NCBI RefSeq assembly: GCF_014337215.1
Contig: NZ_CP060635.1
Location: 2,369,501-2,433,500, forward strand
Direction: 5' to 3'
Source: Wansuia hejianensis
Lineage (GTDB): Bacteria > Bacillota > Clostridia > Lachnospirales > Lachnospiraceae
DNA: 64,000 bases
Shown: in pieces, positions 8,896 through 15,993 of the stretch
How positions within the stretch are numbered: the first letter of the stretch is position 1
Layout: each line of letters opens with the position of its first letter
The notes under the pieces: model-generated
Told to the model about the DNA's origin: nothing
The model's database searches: none
Seen by the model: the letters and a program-made list of their open reading frames with translations, nothing else
Program-made: the position numbers and the translations under genes

Positions 8896-9303
8896 TTACT
8901 TCATCAGCTTCTGCAGCAGTGTTACCAGCTCATCAATCACCTCATCATTCCCTGACCGGATACTGTCCGCCACACAGGTACGGATGTGATTCGACAACAG
9001 GACTTTATTAAAGCTGTTCAAAGCCGCGTTCACCGCCGCCACCTGAACGAGTATATCCGTGCAGTAAGCATCCTTCTCCAGCATCCCGCGGATGCCTCGC
9101 ACCTGCCCCTCAATGCGGCTTAGACGGTTCTGAAGGTCTTTGTACTCCTTCTCTGAACGTTCTTTCGTTTTACTGCAGCATTCACACGAGCCCGTCACTA
9201 CTTCAGATTCCGATACAGAATCTGGTTTATTATCCACTTTCAAATCTACTTTAGTCTCTGCTTTGTCATCTATCTTATTCTTTTTTTTCTTCTTATCAGC
9301 CAT
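8896..9303 (-). CDS. csoR: CsoR-type copper-sensing repressor with long N-terminal extension
   Basis: A 135-residue DUF156/CsoR regulator. The copper ligands C81, H106 and C110 are all present (AYCTDI, SNHIRTC). The start is the ATG at 9303 preceded by AGGATGG; an upstream TTG is weaker. The first ~52 residues are not part of the usual fold: a K/D-rich stretch is followed by SCECCSK (C40, C42, C43), which could be an extra metal site. The gene ends 11 bases before copA and is the first gene of the copper operon. It presumably represses from the two operators upstream and releases on Cu(I) binding. Confidence 0.92.
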   Translation of the reverse strand: MADKKKKKNKIDDKAETKVDLKVDNKPDSVSESEVVTGSCECCSKTKERSEKEYKDLQNRLSRIEGQVRGIRGMLEKDAYCTDILVQVAAVNAALNSFNKVLLSNHIRTCVADSIRSGNDEVIDELVTLLQKLMK

Positions 9304-9326
9304 TTTGACCATCCTTTCCATTATCA

Positions 9327-9388
9327 ATATACCCCCTATAGGTATATCTTCTAAGGAAAATTATATACCCTTACAGGGTATATTGCAA
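9327..9388 (-). promoter_or_regulatory. Copper operon promoter with two CsoR-type operators
   Basis: On the minus strand a -35 TTGCAA (9388-9383) and a -10 TATAAT (9365-9360) are separated by 17 bp. The inverted repeat ATATACCC-N5-GGGTATAT (9363-9383) fills the spacer. A second repeat ATATACC-N7-GGTATAT (9327-9347) lies just downstream, near the transcription start. Both match the A/T-flanked CCC...GGG pattern of CsoR sites. The arrangement predicts tight repression by the first gene product, csoR. Confidence 0.85.
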
Positions 9389-9407
9389 TAGCATTTTAAA
9401 TTTTTTA

Positions 9408-9809
9408 TTAATTTCGATTTTGCTTCCAATTGGTCGGGGATGGGGGGAGGGTTTTGGATACCCGGACAAAAGGCTGGGAGGAGGCGAAGCCTTCCATTGC
9501 GCCGTCCCTGTTCCACCCCGCCTCCCCCCACCCTCTCTGGTGATCTAAAACGCTTCACCCAGGCTCCCCGAAAGTACCATCAGGATCATTTCAGACAGTA
9601 ATTACTGGCTAATCGCGGCCGACGGGCGCCAGTATTGTTTTATTGAATATTGAAATCTACCGCCTGAGACCATCGGGGTTCCCAGCCCTGGCGAGAGCCA
9701 TTGTACCGTCTGGAACAGCCAGAAAAGCGGCGGGAGACCTCCGGCGGCTGCGGCCTGCCGCTGCTTTTCGTCCGGCCATCCACACCCCTCGCCACAAAAC
9801 TATAATTTT
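9408..9809. repeat. Large palindromic MITE-like repeat, copy B (402 bp)
   Basis: Second copy of the 5515-6350 element in the same orientation. Shared are the left end (TTTTGCTTCCAATTGGTCGG), the ~180-bp core starting GGTGATCTAAAAC, the segment ending CTGGAACAGCCAGAAAAGC and the right end CGCCACAAAAC. Copy B lacks most of the first palindrome's left arm and loop, and nearly all of the second palindrome's interior. Only short stems remain (AAAAGCGGCGG against CCGCTGCTTTT). The terminal inverted repeats are weaker than in copy A. It lies between the copper promoter and the serine dehydratase gene. Confidence 0.82.
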
Positions 9810-9924
9810 CCAACCAAATGGCGATTTATTTATCTTAAAAAGATCTCTTATCCCCATTTCTTCTATTGAGATTTTGGCAATAATTCAATATAATATCTTT
9901 AATGTACAGTCAGGAGATTCAACC

Positions 9925-11400
9925 ATGTCGATAGGAAAAAATATCGCTAAATTCAGGAAAAGAAAAAAGATGACCCAGGAAGAATTTGGCAAAACCATTG
10001 GCGTGACAAATCAGGCAGTATCTAAATGGGAATCTGAGGTTTCTCTGCCTGATGTCATGCTTTTGCCTAAAATTGCTGACAAATTAGAGGTTTCCCTTGA
10101 TGATCTATATGGAATACACGATTCCCACGAACCTGTCTCGTCCGTTCATGAGGAACAGAGCCCTAAGAGTGGCATGGAATCATTGAGAGAATTATACCGG
10201 ATCGGAGTGGGTCCTTCCAGCTCTCACACTATGGGACCTGAGAAAATCTGCCGTATCTTTTATTCTCAGCACCGTACTGCCGACAGATATAAAGTGGTCT
10301 TATACGGTTCTCTCGCCCTAACAGGGAGAGGCCATGGGACAGACAAGGCGATTCAGAAGGTATTCGGTGACAAGGCAGAGATCGTCTTTGACACTCAGCA
10401 CCAGACGATAGAATTCCCAAACACGATGGATCTGTATGCTTATTATGGTGAAAATCATCAGATGAAGCGCGCATACAGCCTCGGAGGCGGCGCAATTTCT
10501 TTTGATACAGTGCATCCCCAGAAATCTACGCCGTATAAACTGACTTCCTTTTACCAGATATCCGAATATGTCAAAAATCACAATATGCGCATATTCGATT
10601 ACGTCCGTGAATGTGAGGGAGAGGAAATTTTCCTCTATCTTCAAAAGGTCTGGCAGCAGATGAAGGCCGCCATTAAAGAGGGCACGGAGAGAGAAGGCTA
10701 TCTGCAGGGAGGATTGGGGGTTGAGCGTAAAGCCCGGTTTCTCCTGAAATCCAGACATATAGGAGAGACAGATGTCATCCGGGAAAACCGGCTCATCTCT
10801 GTATACGCTTTTGCGACAAGCGAACAGAATGCGGACGGAGAAACCATCGTAACCGCTCCCACCTGCGGGTCTTGCGGCGTAGTGCCGGCCGTACTGTTTT
10901 TCATGCAGCAAAAACATCATTTTACGGACAAGCAGATCTGCAATGCACTGGCAACCGGAGGGATCATCGGCAATTTAATAAAAACAAATGCCAGCATCAG
11001 CGGAGCGGAATGTGGATGCCAGGCGGAAATCGGCTCTGCCTGCGCCATGGCGGCGGCGGCACTGGCTGAGCTGTATGAGCTGGACCTGGAACAGATTGAA
11101 TATGCGGCCGAAATAGCCATAGAACACCATCTGGGACTGACCTGCGACCCTGTAAAGGGACTGGTACAGATCCCGTGCATCGAGCGAAATGCTGTAGCTG
11201 CGATGAGGGCGATCAATGCGGTTTCCCTGTCAAATTTTTTGGCTACTACCAGAAATGTATCCTTTGACACCATTGTCAACACGATGTATGAGACCGGCAA
11301 GGATATTCACCATGGCTACCGGGAGACAGGTATCAATGGTCTGGCAAAATTTTATGTGCAAAATGATCCGAACCGTATAGACGATGCAATCAAAATATGA
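9925..11400 (+). CDS. XRE-type HTH fused to iron-sulfur L-serine dehydratase
   Basis: A 491-residue protein. Residues 1-62 form a Cro/C1-type helix-turn-helix (MTQEEFGKTIGVTNQAVSKW). From about 84 onward comes a full single-chain L-serine ammonia-lyase that converts L-serine to pyruvate and ammonia. The beta-domain motif GPSSSHTMGP is followed by the alpha domain with cysteines in PTCGSCG, ECGCQAEIGSAC and LTCDP...PCIERN, the set that ligates the catalytic [4Fe-4S] cluster. The ATG at 9925 follows CAGGAG; the longer open frame upstream runs into repeat copy B and is not credible. The fusion suggests a DNA-binding enzyme, perhaps autoregulating serine breakdown. The fusion role is inference. 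Confidence 0.9.
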   Translation: MSIGKNIAKFRKRKKMTQEEFGKTIGVTNQAVSKWESEVSLPDVMLLPKIADKLEVSLDDLYGIHDSHEPVSSVHEEQSPKSGMESLRELYRIGVGPSSSHTMGPEKICRIFYSQHRTADRYKVVLYGSLALTGRGHGTDKAIQKVFGDKAEIVFDTQHQTIEFPNTMDLYAYYGENHQMKRAYSLGGGAISFDTVHPQKSTPYKLTSFYQISEYVKNHNMRIFDYVRECEGEEIFLYLQKVWQQMKAAIKEGTEREGYLQGGLGVERKARFLLKSRHIGETDVIRENRLISVYAFATSEQNADGETIVTAPTCGSCGVVPAVLFFMQQKHHFTDKQICNALATGGIIGNLIKTNASISGAECGCQAEIGSACAMAAAALAELYELDLEQIEYAAEIAIEHHLGLTCDPVKGLVQIPCIERNAVAAMRAINAVSLSNFLATTRNVSFDTIVNTMYETGKDIHHGYRETGINGLAKFYVQNDPNRIDDAIKI

Positions 11401-11403
11401 CAA

Positions 11404-11450
11404 GGCTGTCCTGAAAATGTTATCAAGAGTAACGATTTCAGGACAGCTTT
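11404..11450 (+). terminator. Stem-loop after serine dehydratase gene
   Basis: A 12-bp perfect stem, GCTGTCCTGAAA (11405-11416) with TTTCAGGACAGC (11436-11447), starts just after the stop codon. A short T-rich tail (TTTGTCATATTTTCC) follows. It is probably a rho-independent terminator, though the U tract is interrupted. Confidence 0.65.
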
Positions 11451-11534
11451 GTCATATTTTCCTTAATTCTTCCATCCTCCTCATCCGGCGCCCGGCATGA
11501 ACTTCCGGCGTGCCAGACGCGGCGAAGGGACGGC

Positions 11535-13310
11535 TCAGATTACGTGATGCTCTTCCAGCAGCTTTTCCAGATCCGTACCTTTAATCTTTTTCAAAGCTTC
11601 TTTCATAACAATCTTTCCCTTCAGTCCCATATCCATATCCGTCAGTTTTTTGCCGTCCCGCAGTTGTACGGTTGAATTCAGAAGATCCCTGATATCATAG
11701 GTGCTTCCCCAAACCTCCGGCACCCCGCGGTCAATATCCAGAAGTGTATAAACCGCCTCCATACCGGTGCGGATAGAATATTCCGTTGTAAATATGGTAT
11801 CTCTCTGCGTTTCCGCGAATTGTCCCAGAAAGGCGAAATTCACAGCTCCCTCCGGAACTACCAGCGGCCGGTCTCCTTTTGCCCTGGGCATGAAAAATGC
11901 AGTAATATAAGGCATCATGCAGGGAACTGTGTTGGCGCTCTTCTCCGCCAGCTCCGGAATTTCCTGTTCAGGCACTCCCATGTGATATAGCCACTCCATG
12001 CAGATTTCTTTCCCGCTGCAGTCTCTCATGGCTTTTTTCACATAATTGCCCGGCTTATCGCTGAACAGGCCGTAGATCCACCCCACCAGCTGTCCCTTCG
12101 GCTGGCTGCGGAACTGTGGCTGCCTGTTAAAAGTCCAGCTCAGAAGCCAGTTGGAATCTTTGGCAGTGACAATTCCCCCGGTCACCACCTTTCCGGAGAA
12201 AGGATCCCGCCGGCAGATTTTCTGCACATAGGGAGGAATTTTCTGATCCAGCGTGGTAACTGTTGCGCTCATCCAATTACTTTTTTCCGGATCACTGCAG
12301 AACTTATCCGGATGTCCGAAGGAGGAGTCCTGCGCCGCTATTTTTCGCCACATATCCCAGCCGCCGCCTTCTTTTATATCACTGACAAAGGGGGCGGGGC
12401 TTTCCTGGCTTCCCAGGGCGGAATTCTCCACACAGCCTCCGTTGGTGATGAACACCAGGTCATTCTCCGTCAGATCAATGGCTTCTTCTTTTTCTTCCCG
12501 GATGATATCGACACGGCGGGCCGTCTTCTGCCCCTTCTGAATATCAAATTCCACATTCACAACCTTAACACCATAATGAAATTGTACGCCAAATCCCTGA
12601 AGATAACGGACCATCGGAAGTATCATGGACTCATACTGGTTATATTTCGTAAACCTAAGGGCTGTGAAATCCGGCAGCCCGCCGATATGATGGATATACC
12701 GTTTCATGTAGAGTTTCATTTCCAGCGCAGAATGCCAGTTCTCAAACGCGAACATGGTGCGCCAGTACAGCCAGAAATTGGAGTTCAGCACCTCTTCGCT
12801 GAAATATTCGTCAATCTGTTTGTCGTAAAGCTCTTCATCCGGCGTGAAAAACAACCGCAGAATTTCCAGAGAGGCTTTGTCAGAAAGATTAAATTTTTTG
12901 TCTGTATGGGCATCCTGCCCGCGGTTGACCGTGGCTCTCATCAGGGAATAGTTGGGATCTTTTTTGTTCAGCCAGTAATATTCATCCAGCACGCTGACCC
13001 CGTCAGTCTCAATCGACGGGATGGAGCGGAATAAGTCCCACATGCATTCAAAATGGTTATCCATTTCGCGGCCGCCCCTCATGACATAGCCTAATTTTTC
13101 ATACAGATATCCGTCGCAGGCGCCTCCGGGAATTGGCTCCTTCTCCAGAATATGGACATGTTCCCCCTTCATCTGGCCGTCCCGGACGAGAAAACAGGCC
13201 GCGGCCAGAGCTGCGAGGCCCGATCCTACAATATACGCTGACTTATGGTCGACGCCCTCCGGCTTTACAGGACGTGCAAATGCTTCATAATTGCCACTTG
13301 AATAATACAT
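11535..13310 (-). CDS. ohyA: Oleate hydratase (myosin-cross-reactive antigen family)
   Basis: A 591-residue flavoenzyme that adds water to the cis-9 double bond of oleic and related fatty acids to give 10-hydroxy acids, detoxifying them. Length matches the family. The FAD-binding motif GSGLAALAAACFLVRDG lies at about 28-44. The RGGREMDNHFECMWDLF segment (about 78-94) carries the conserved loop glutamate. The ATG follows GGAGG. A TetR regulator is encoded upstream on the same strand but behind a strong hairpin, and a separate promoter (13425-13453) fits this gene. Induction by fatty acids through that regulator is plausible. Confidence 0.95.
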   Translation of the reverse strand: MYYSSGNYEAFARPVKPEGVDHKSAYIVGSGLAALAAACFLVRDGQMKGEHVHILEKEPIPGGACDGYLYEKLGYVMRGGREMDNHFECMWDLFRSIPSIETDGVSVLDEYYWLNKKDPNYSLMRATVNRGQDAHTDKKFNLSDKASLEILRLFFTPDEELYDKQIDEYFSEEVLNSNFWLYWRTMFAFENWHSALEMKLYMKRYIHHIGGLPDFTALRFTKYNQYESMILPMVRYLQGFGVQFHYGVKVVNVEFDIQKGQKTARRVDIIREEKEEAIDLTENDLVFITNGGCVENSALGSQESPAPFVSDIKEGGGWDMWRKIAAQDSSFGHPDKFCSDPEKSNWMSATVTTLDQKIPPYVQKICRRDPFSGKVVTGGIVTAKDSNWLLSWTFNRQPQFRSQPKGQLVGWIYGLFSDKPGNYVKKAMRDCSGKEICMEWLYHMGVPEQEIPELAEKSANTVPCMMPYITAFFMPRAKGDRPLVVPEGAVNFAFLGQFAETQRDTIFTTEYSIRTGMEAVYTLLDIDRGVPEVWGSTYDIRDLLNSTVQLRDGKKLTDMDMGLKGKIVMKEALKKIKGTDLEKLLEEHHVI

Positions 13311-13424
13311 ACTGATACCTCCATTTCTCTCTACTATGAAAGCTCCGGGTCAGCAGATGCCTCCGGCAGCCGCAGAAGCGTCGAAGGCGCAGTGCAGCCG
13401 GCTTTCATCCTCAGTGATGGCTTC

Positions 13425-13453
13425 ATTGTATCAGCGCTTTTTAAATGGTACAA
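13425..13453 (-). promoter_or_regulatory. Promoter for oleate hydratase
   Basis: On the minus strand TTGTAC (13453-13448) and TACAAT (13430-13425) are separated by 17 bp. Together they also form an inverted repeat ATTGTA...TACAAT, which could serve as a regulator site. The predicted transcript has a leader of ~110 bases. That leader includes complementary ATGAAAGC and GCTTTCAT segments about 70 bases apart, so it may fold. Confidence 0.55.
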
Positions 13454-13457
13454 TAAA

Positions 13458-13502
13458 CAGAACCCGCCCTGTGATAAATTTTTTATCACAGGGCGGGTTC
13501 TG
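13458..13502. terminator. Perfect 21-bp hairpin between tetR and ohyA
   Basis: CAGAACCCGCCCTGTGATAAA (13458-13478) pairs perfectly with 13482-13502 across a TTT loop. It is placed after the tetR stop and just upstream of the ohyA promoter. It is a very stable transcription barrier, although a clean U tract is absent on either side. Confidence 0.7.
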
Positions 13503-13518
13503 TAAGGAAATGAATCAT

Positions 13519-14079
13519 TTACAGATCTGTGCGGTATCTATTCAATGCTCTTCCGATATCTCCATGGATCAGGGTGCTTAAACGCCCGACGATCTGCCGC
13601 GGTTCCTGGCGCATGCCATTCTTGATCCAGTCAAGCATCAGCCCGACAAAGGCAAATTTGTAGAAATCGGCAATAAATTTTTTATCTTCCTCCCGTACCT
13701 GCATGCCGGCTGCCGCTTCCTCCACAACGCCGATCAGAAGGCCGTAGGTAATCTCATACAGATAGCGCTCTACCTGTTCCCTGCTGACTGAATGATAAAC
13801 GTTCATGATAAACGGCCGGTTCTCCTGCACGGCTTCAAAAATCTGCAAAAACCCCTGCTGCCAGGTACTGTAGGTCTTCTTCCCCGCAAGGGCCCGTGTC
13901 GCATCTTCCATGCAGGACCACTCCACCAGGTCATAAATATCCTTAAAATGGTAATAAAAGGTCATTCGGCTGATGCCGCAGTCGTCAGCGATATCCTGGA
14001 TGGTGATCTTATCCAGAGGCTTTTTCAGCAGCAGGTTTTTCAGCGAAGCCTCCAGGGCTCTCTTCGTTGTCTGAGACAT
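13519..14079 (-). CDS. TetR-family transcriptional regulator
   Basis: A 186-residue regulator. The N-terminal helix-turn-helix (about 22-45: ITIQDIADDCGISRMTFYYHFKD) is typical of the TetR group. The C-terminal helical domain resembles the DhaS/TetR_C_7 type, with a conserved IKNGMRQEP segment. It is encoded directly upstream of ohyA on the same strand. TetR-type genes frequently accompany oleate hydratase, so control of ohyA in response to unsaturated fatty acids is a reasonable inference; no ligand evidence is visible. Confidence 0.9.
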   Translation of the reverse strand: MSQTTKRALEASLKNLLLKKPLDKITIQDIADDCGISRMTFYYHFKDIYDLVEWSCMEDATRALAGKKTYSTWQQGFLQIFEAVQENRPFIMNVYHSVSREQVERYLYEITYGLLIGVVEEAAAGMQVREEDKKFIADFYKFAFVGLMLDWIKNGMRQEPRQIVGRLSTLIHGDIGRALNRYRTDL

Positions 14080-14159
14080 TCTGCAGTCCCCCTTCCAGGG
14101 GTATTATAACACACTCCGGAGGATTTAACATCCCGCCTTCCTAATGTTTACAGGAGCAT

Positions 14160-15299
14160 TTACATACGCTCTTTATAAACAATGCGGCCATTGATGACAG
14201 TTGCGCAGGCGTCTCTCTTTATCACGAGCGGGTCCCCATCGAAGATCGCAAGGTCGGCATCTTTTCCCACCTTCAGGCTGCCCAGGCGGTGATCCACGCG
14301 GCATATACGCGCGGCATTAATCGTGATAGCGCGCATGGCCTCTTCCTCACCCAACCCTCTCTTGGCAGCCAACGCAGCACACAATGGCAGATGCTGAATG
14401 CGTGAGACGGGATGATCCGTTGTGAGCGCTACCAGCACGCCTGCGCGAGCCAGCGCGCCCGGCGTCTGAAAATCGGACTGTTCCACCTCTATCTTGCTTC
14501 TCGAGGAAAGAGACGGCCCCACAATGGCCGGAAAACCGCTGTCAGCGATCTGCTCTGCGATCAGATGGCCTTCTGTGCAGTGATCCAGCGTGAGATCCAG
14601 GTCAAATTCCTGAGCGATACGGATAGCAGTGAAAATATCGTCTGTCCGGTGTACATGTGCCTTGAGTGGAATCTTGCGTTCAAATAAAGGGCGGTAACAT
14701 TCTTTCCGGAAATCGGGGTATTCGTTATCTTCCTGTTCAAAATAGAGCCGCGCATTGAATAGCTCCTCCCGGATTAACGCCGCAATCCCCATACGTGTCG
14801 ACGGCATATTTCCGTCCCCGCCATAGTTAGCCTTAGGATTCTCACCAAAGGCTATTTTGATGGCGGCCGGCGCCAGCACCGCCATATCCTCTACCCCGCG
14901 GCCGGACGTTTTAATAAATGCGAACTGCCCGGCAATCGGATTGGCGCTGCCCGGCCCCACCATAACACCCGTTATTCCCGCCGCTATCGCGTTGTGAAAA
15001 GCACTGTCCATAGGATTAATGGCGTCAATTGCCCGAAGCCACGGGGTTACAGGATTTGTCCCTTCATTACTGTCATCCCCCTGTGTGCCGATTTTTTCTT
15101 CTGCTATACCGATGTGGCTATGTGCGTCAATCAGACCCGGATACACATGAAAACCCGCAGCATCTAAAATCTCCGCCTGCTCCGGCGGTGCGATATGTTC
15201 CTCAATGCGGATAATTTTCCCTTCCTCCGCCAATAAATCAGCACGGATGGTACCTTGAGATTCCATCGTGTGCAGTATGCCATTCTGAACACAAAGCAT
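14160..15299 (-). CDS. Amidohydrolase-superfamily metal-dependent hydrolase
   Basis: A 379-residue protein of the imidazolonepropionase/dihydroorotase-like amidohydrolase group. Metal-binding HSH occurs in LIDAHSHIG (about 62). Further conserved metal and catalytic positions are LKAHVHRTDD, LTLDHCTEGH and LTTDHPVS. The C-terminal beta-sandwich closes with LKVGKDADLAIFDGDP and INGRIVY. The substrate cannot be read from sequence. It sits between tetR and a ureidoglycolate lyase-like gene, but the gaps (80 and 149 bases) do not prove an operon. Cyclic amide or dipeptide hydrolysis is the general expectation. Confidence 0.85.
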   Translation of the reverse strand: MLCVQNGILHTMESQGTIRADLLAEEGKIIRIEEHIAPPEQAEILDAAGFHVYPGLIDAHSHIGIAEEKIGTQGDDSNEGTNPVTPWLRAIDAINPMDSAFHNAIAAGITGVMVGPGSANPIAGQFAFIKTSGRGVEDMAVLAPAAIKIAFGENPKANYGGDGNMPSTRMGIAALIREELFNARLYFEQEDNEYPDFRKECYRPLFERKIPLKAHVHRTDDIFTAIRIAQEFDLDLTLDHCTEGHLIAEQIADSGFPAIVGPSLSSRSKIEVEQSDFQTPGALARAGVLVALTTDHPVSRIQHLPLCAALAAKRGLGEEEAMRAITINAARICRVDHRLGSLKVGKDADLAIFDGDPLVIKRDACATVINGRIVYKERM

Positions 15300-15448
15300 G
15301 ATAGTCCTCCTGTCTTAATAAGAGCATAAACTTTCTGCCCAATATTTTTGACAGATATTGTGCAAACTATCCACAGTTTCAGGTATTCTAAGAATAGAAC
15401 TGCCTCTCTCTGCCGGCCCCCGCCGGATATGAATCTGATCCGGTTCTT

Positions 15449-15931
15449 TTACAGAACCAGCTCCATATGATCTTTTTCATCGTATTCTACAACGATGCAA
15501 TCTGTCAGATAGGTTCTCTCCGGCAGTACGATCAGAATTCTCGCCGTCTTTTTATTCACCGGAAGCGCTGCCAGATGCCACACGCCGATATTCAGCTTCA
15601 CGAAGGTTCCTTTCGGAACCAGAAAAGCTTCTGTCTTCTCCGGAACCGGTTCCTTGGACGGCGGCGCCACATGCACAACCACATCATCATTAAGGCAGAG
15701 CACTCCTTCGCAGGACTTGTTGTGATATTCTGCCATATTTACAATCATTTTCTCCGGCTTGTCAGAATTCAGCGAAGAGAATCCCAGGGGGACATCCCCT
15801 GCCGCCGGGAAAGACACCCTGTCGGCGTAAAAACTGCCCAATGCGAATCCCTTGGGGTCCGTGATGCTGAAAAACTCTCCATATGGCCGGAAGGCCTCTG
15901 CTGTCAATTTCTGTACTTTTACTTTCCTCAT
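15449..15931 (-). CDS. Ureidoglycolate lyase-like cupin
   Basis: A 160-residue protein with ureidoglycolate lyase (AllA) family features: PYGEFF near the start, the cupin core VVVHVAPPSKEPVPEKTEAFLVPKG (shown in part) and KLNIGVWHLAALPV with the conserved histidine. AllA proteins split ureidoglycolate to glyoxylate and urea in allantoin use. No other allantoin genes are nearby, so many such homologues may act elsewhere. The ATG at 15931 follows AAAGGA; the upstream extension is in the gene gap and lacks a better site. It follows the ribonucleotide reductase gene by 62 bases. Confidence 0.75.
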   Translation of the reverse strand: MRKVKVQKLTAEAFRPYGEFFSITDPKGFALGSFYADRVSFPAAGDVPLGFSSLNSDKPEKMIVNMAEYHNKSCEGVLCLNDDVVVHVAPPSKEPVPEKTEAFLVPKGTFVKLNIGVWHLAALPVNKKTARILIVLPERTYLTDCIVVEYDEKDHMELVL

Positions 15932-15993
15932 AGTTCCTTTACCTCTCTTTATTATTTTTCCCGCGCCGCAGTCAGTGGCTGGTACGCGGACTT

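Noticed and set aside
9643..9924. Longer start for the HTH-serine dehydratase (94 more residues)
   Set aside because: That part lies in repeat copy B and lacks a ribosome binding site; the ATG at 9925 has CAGGAG and begins exactly at the HTH.
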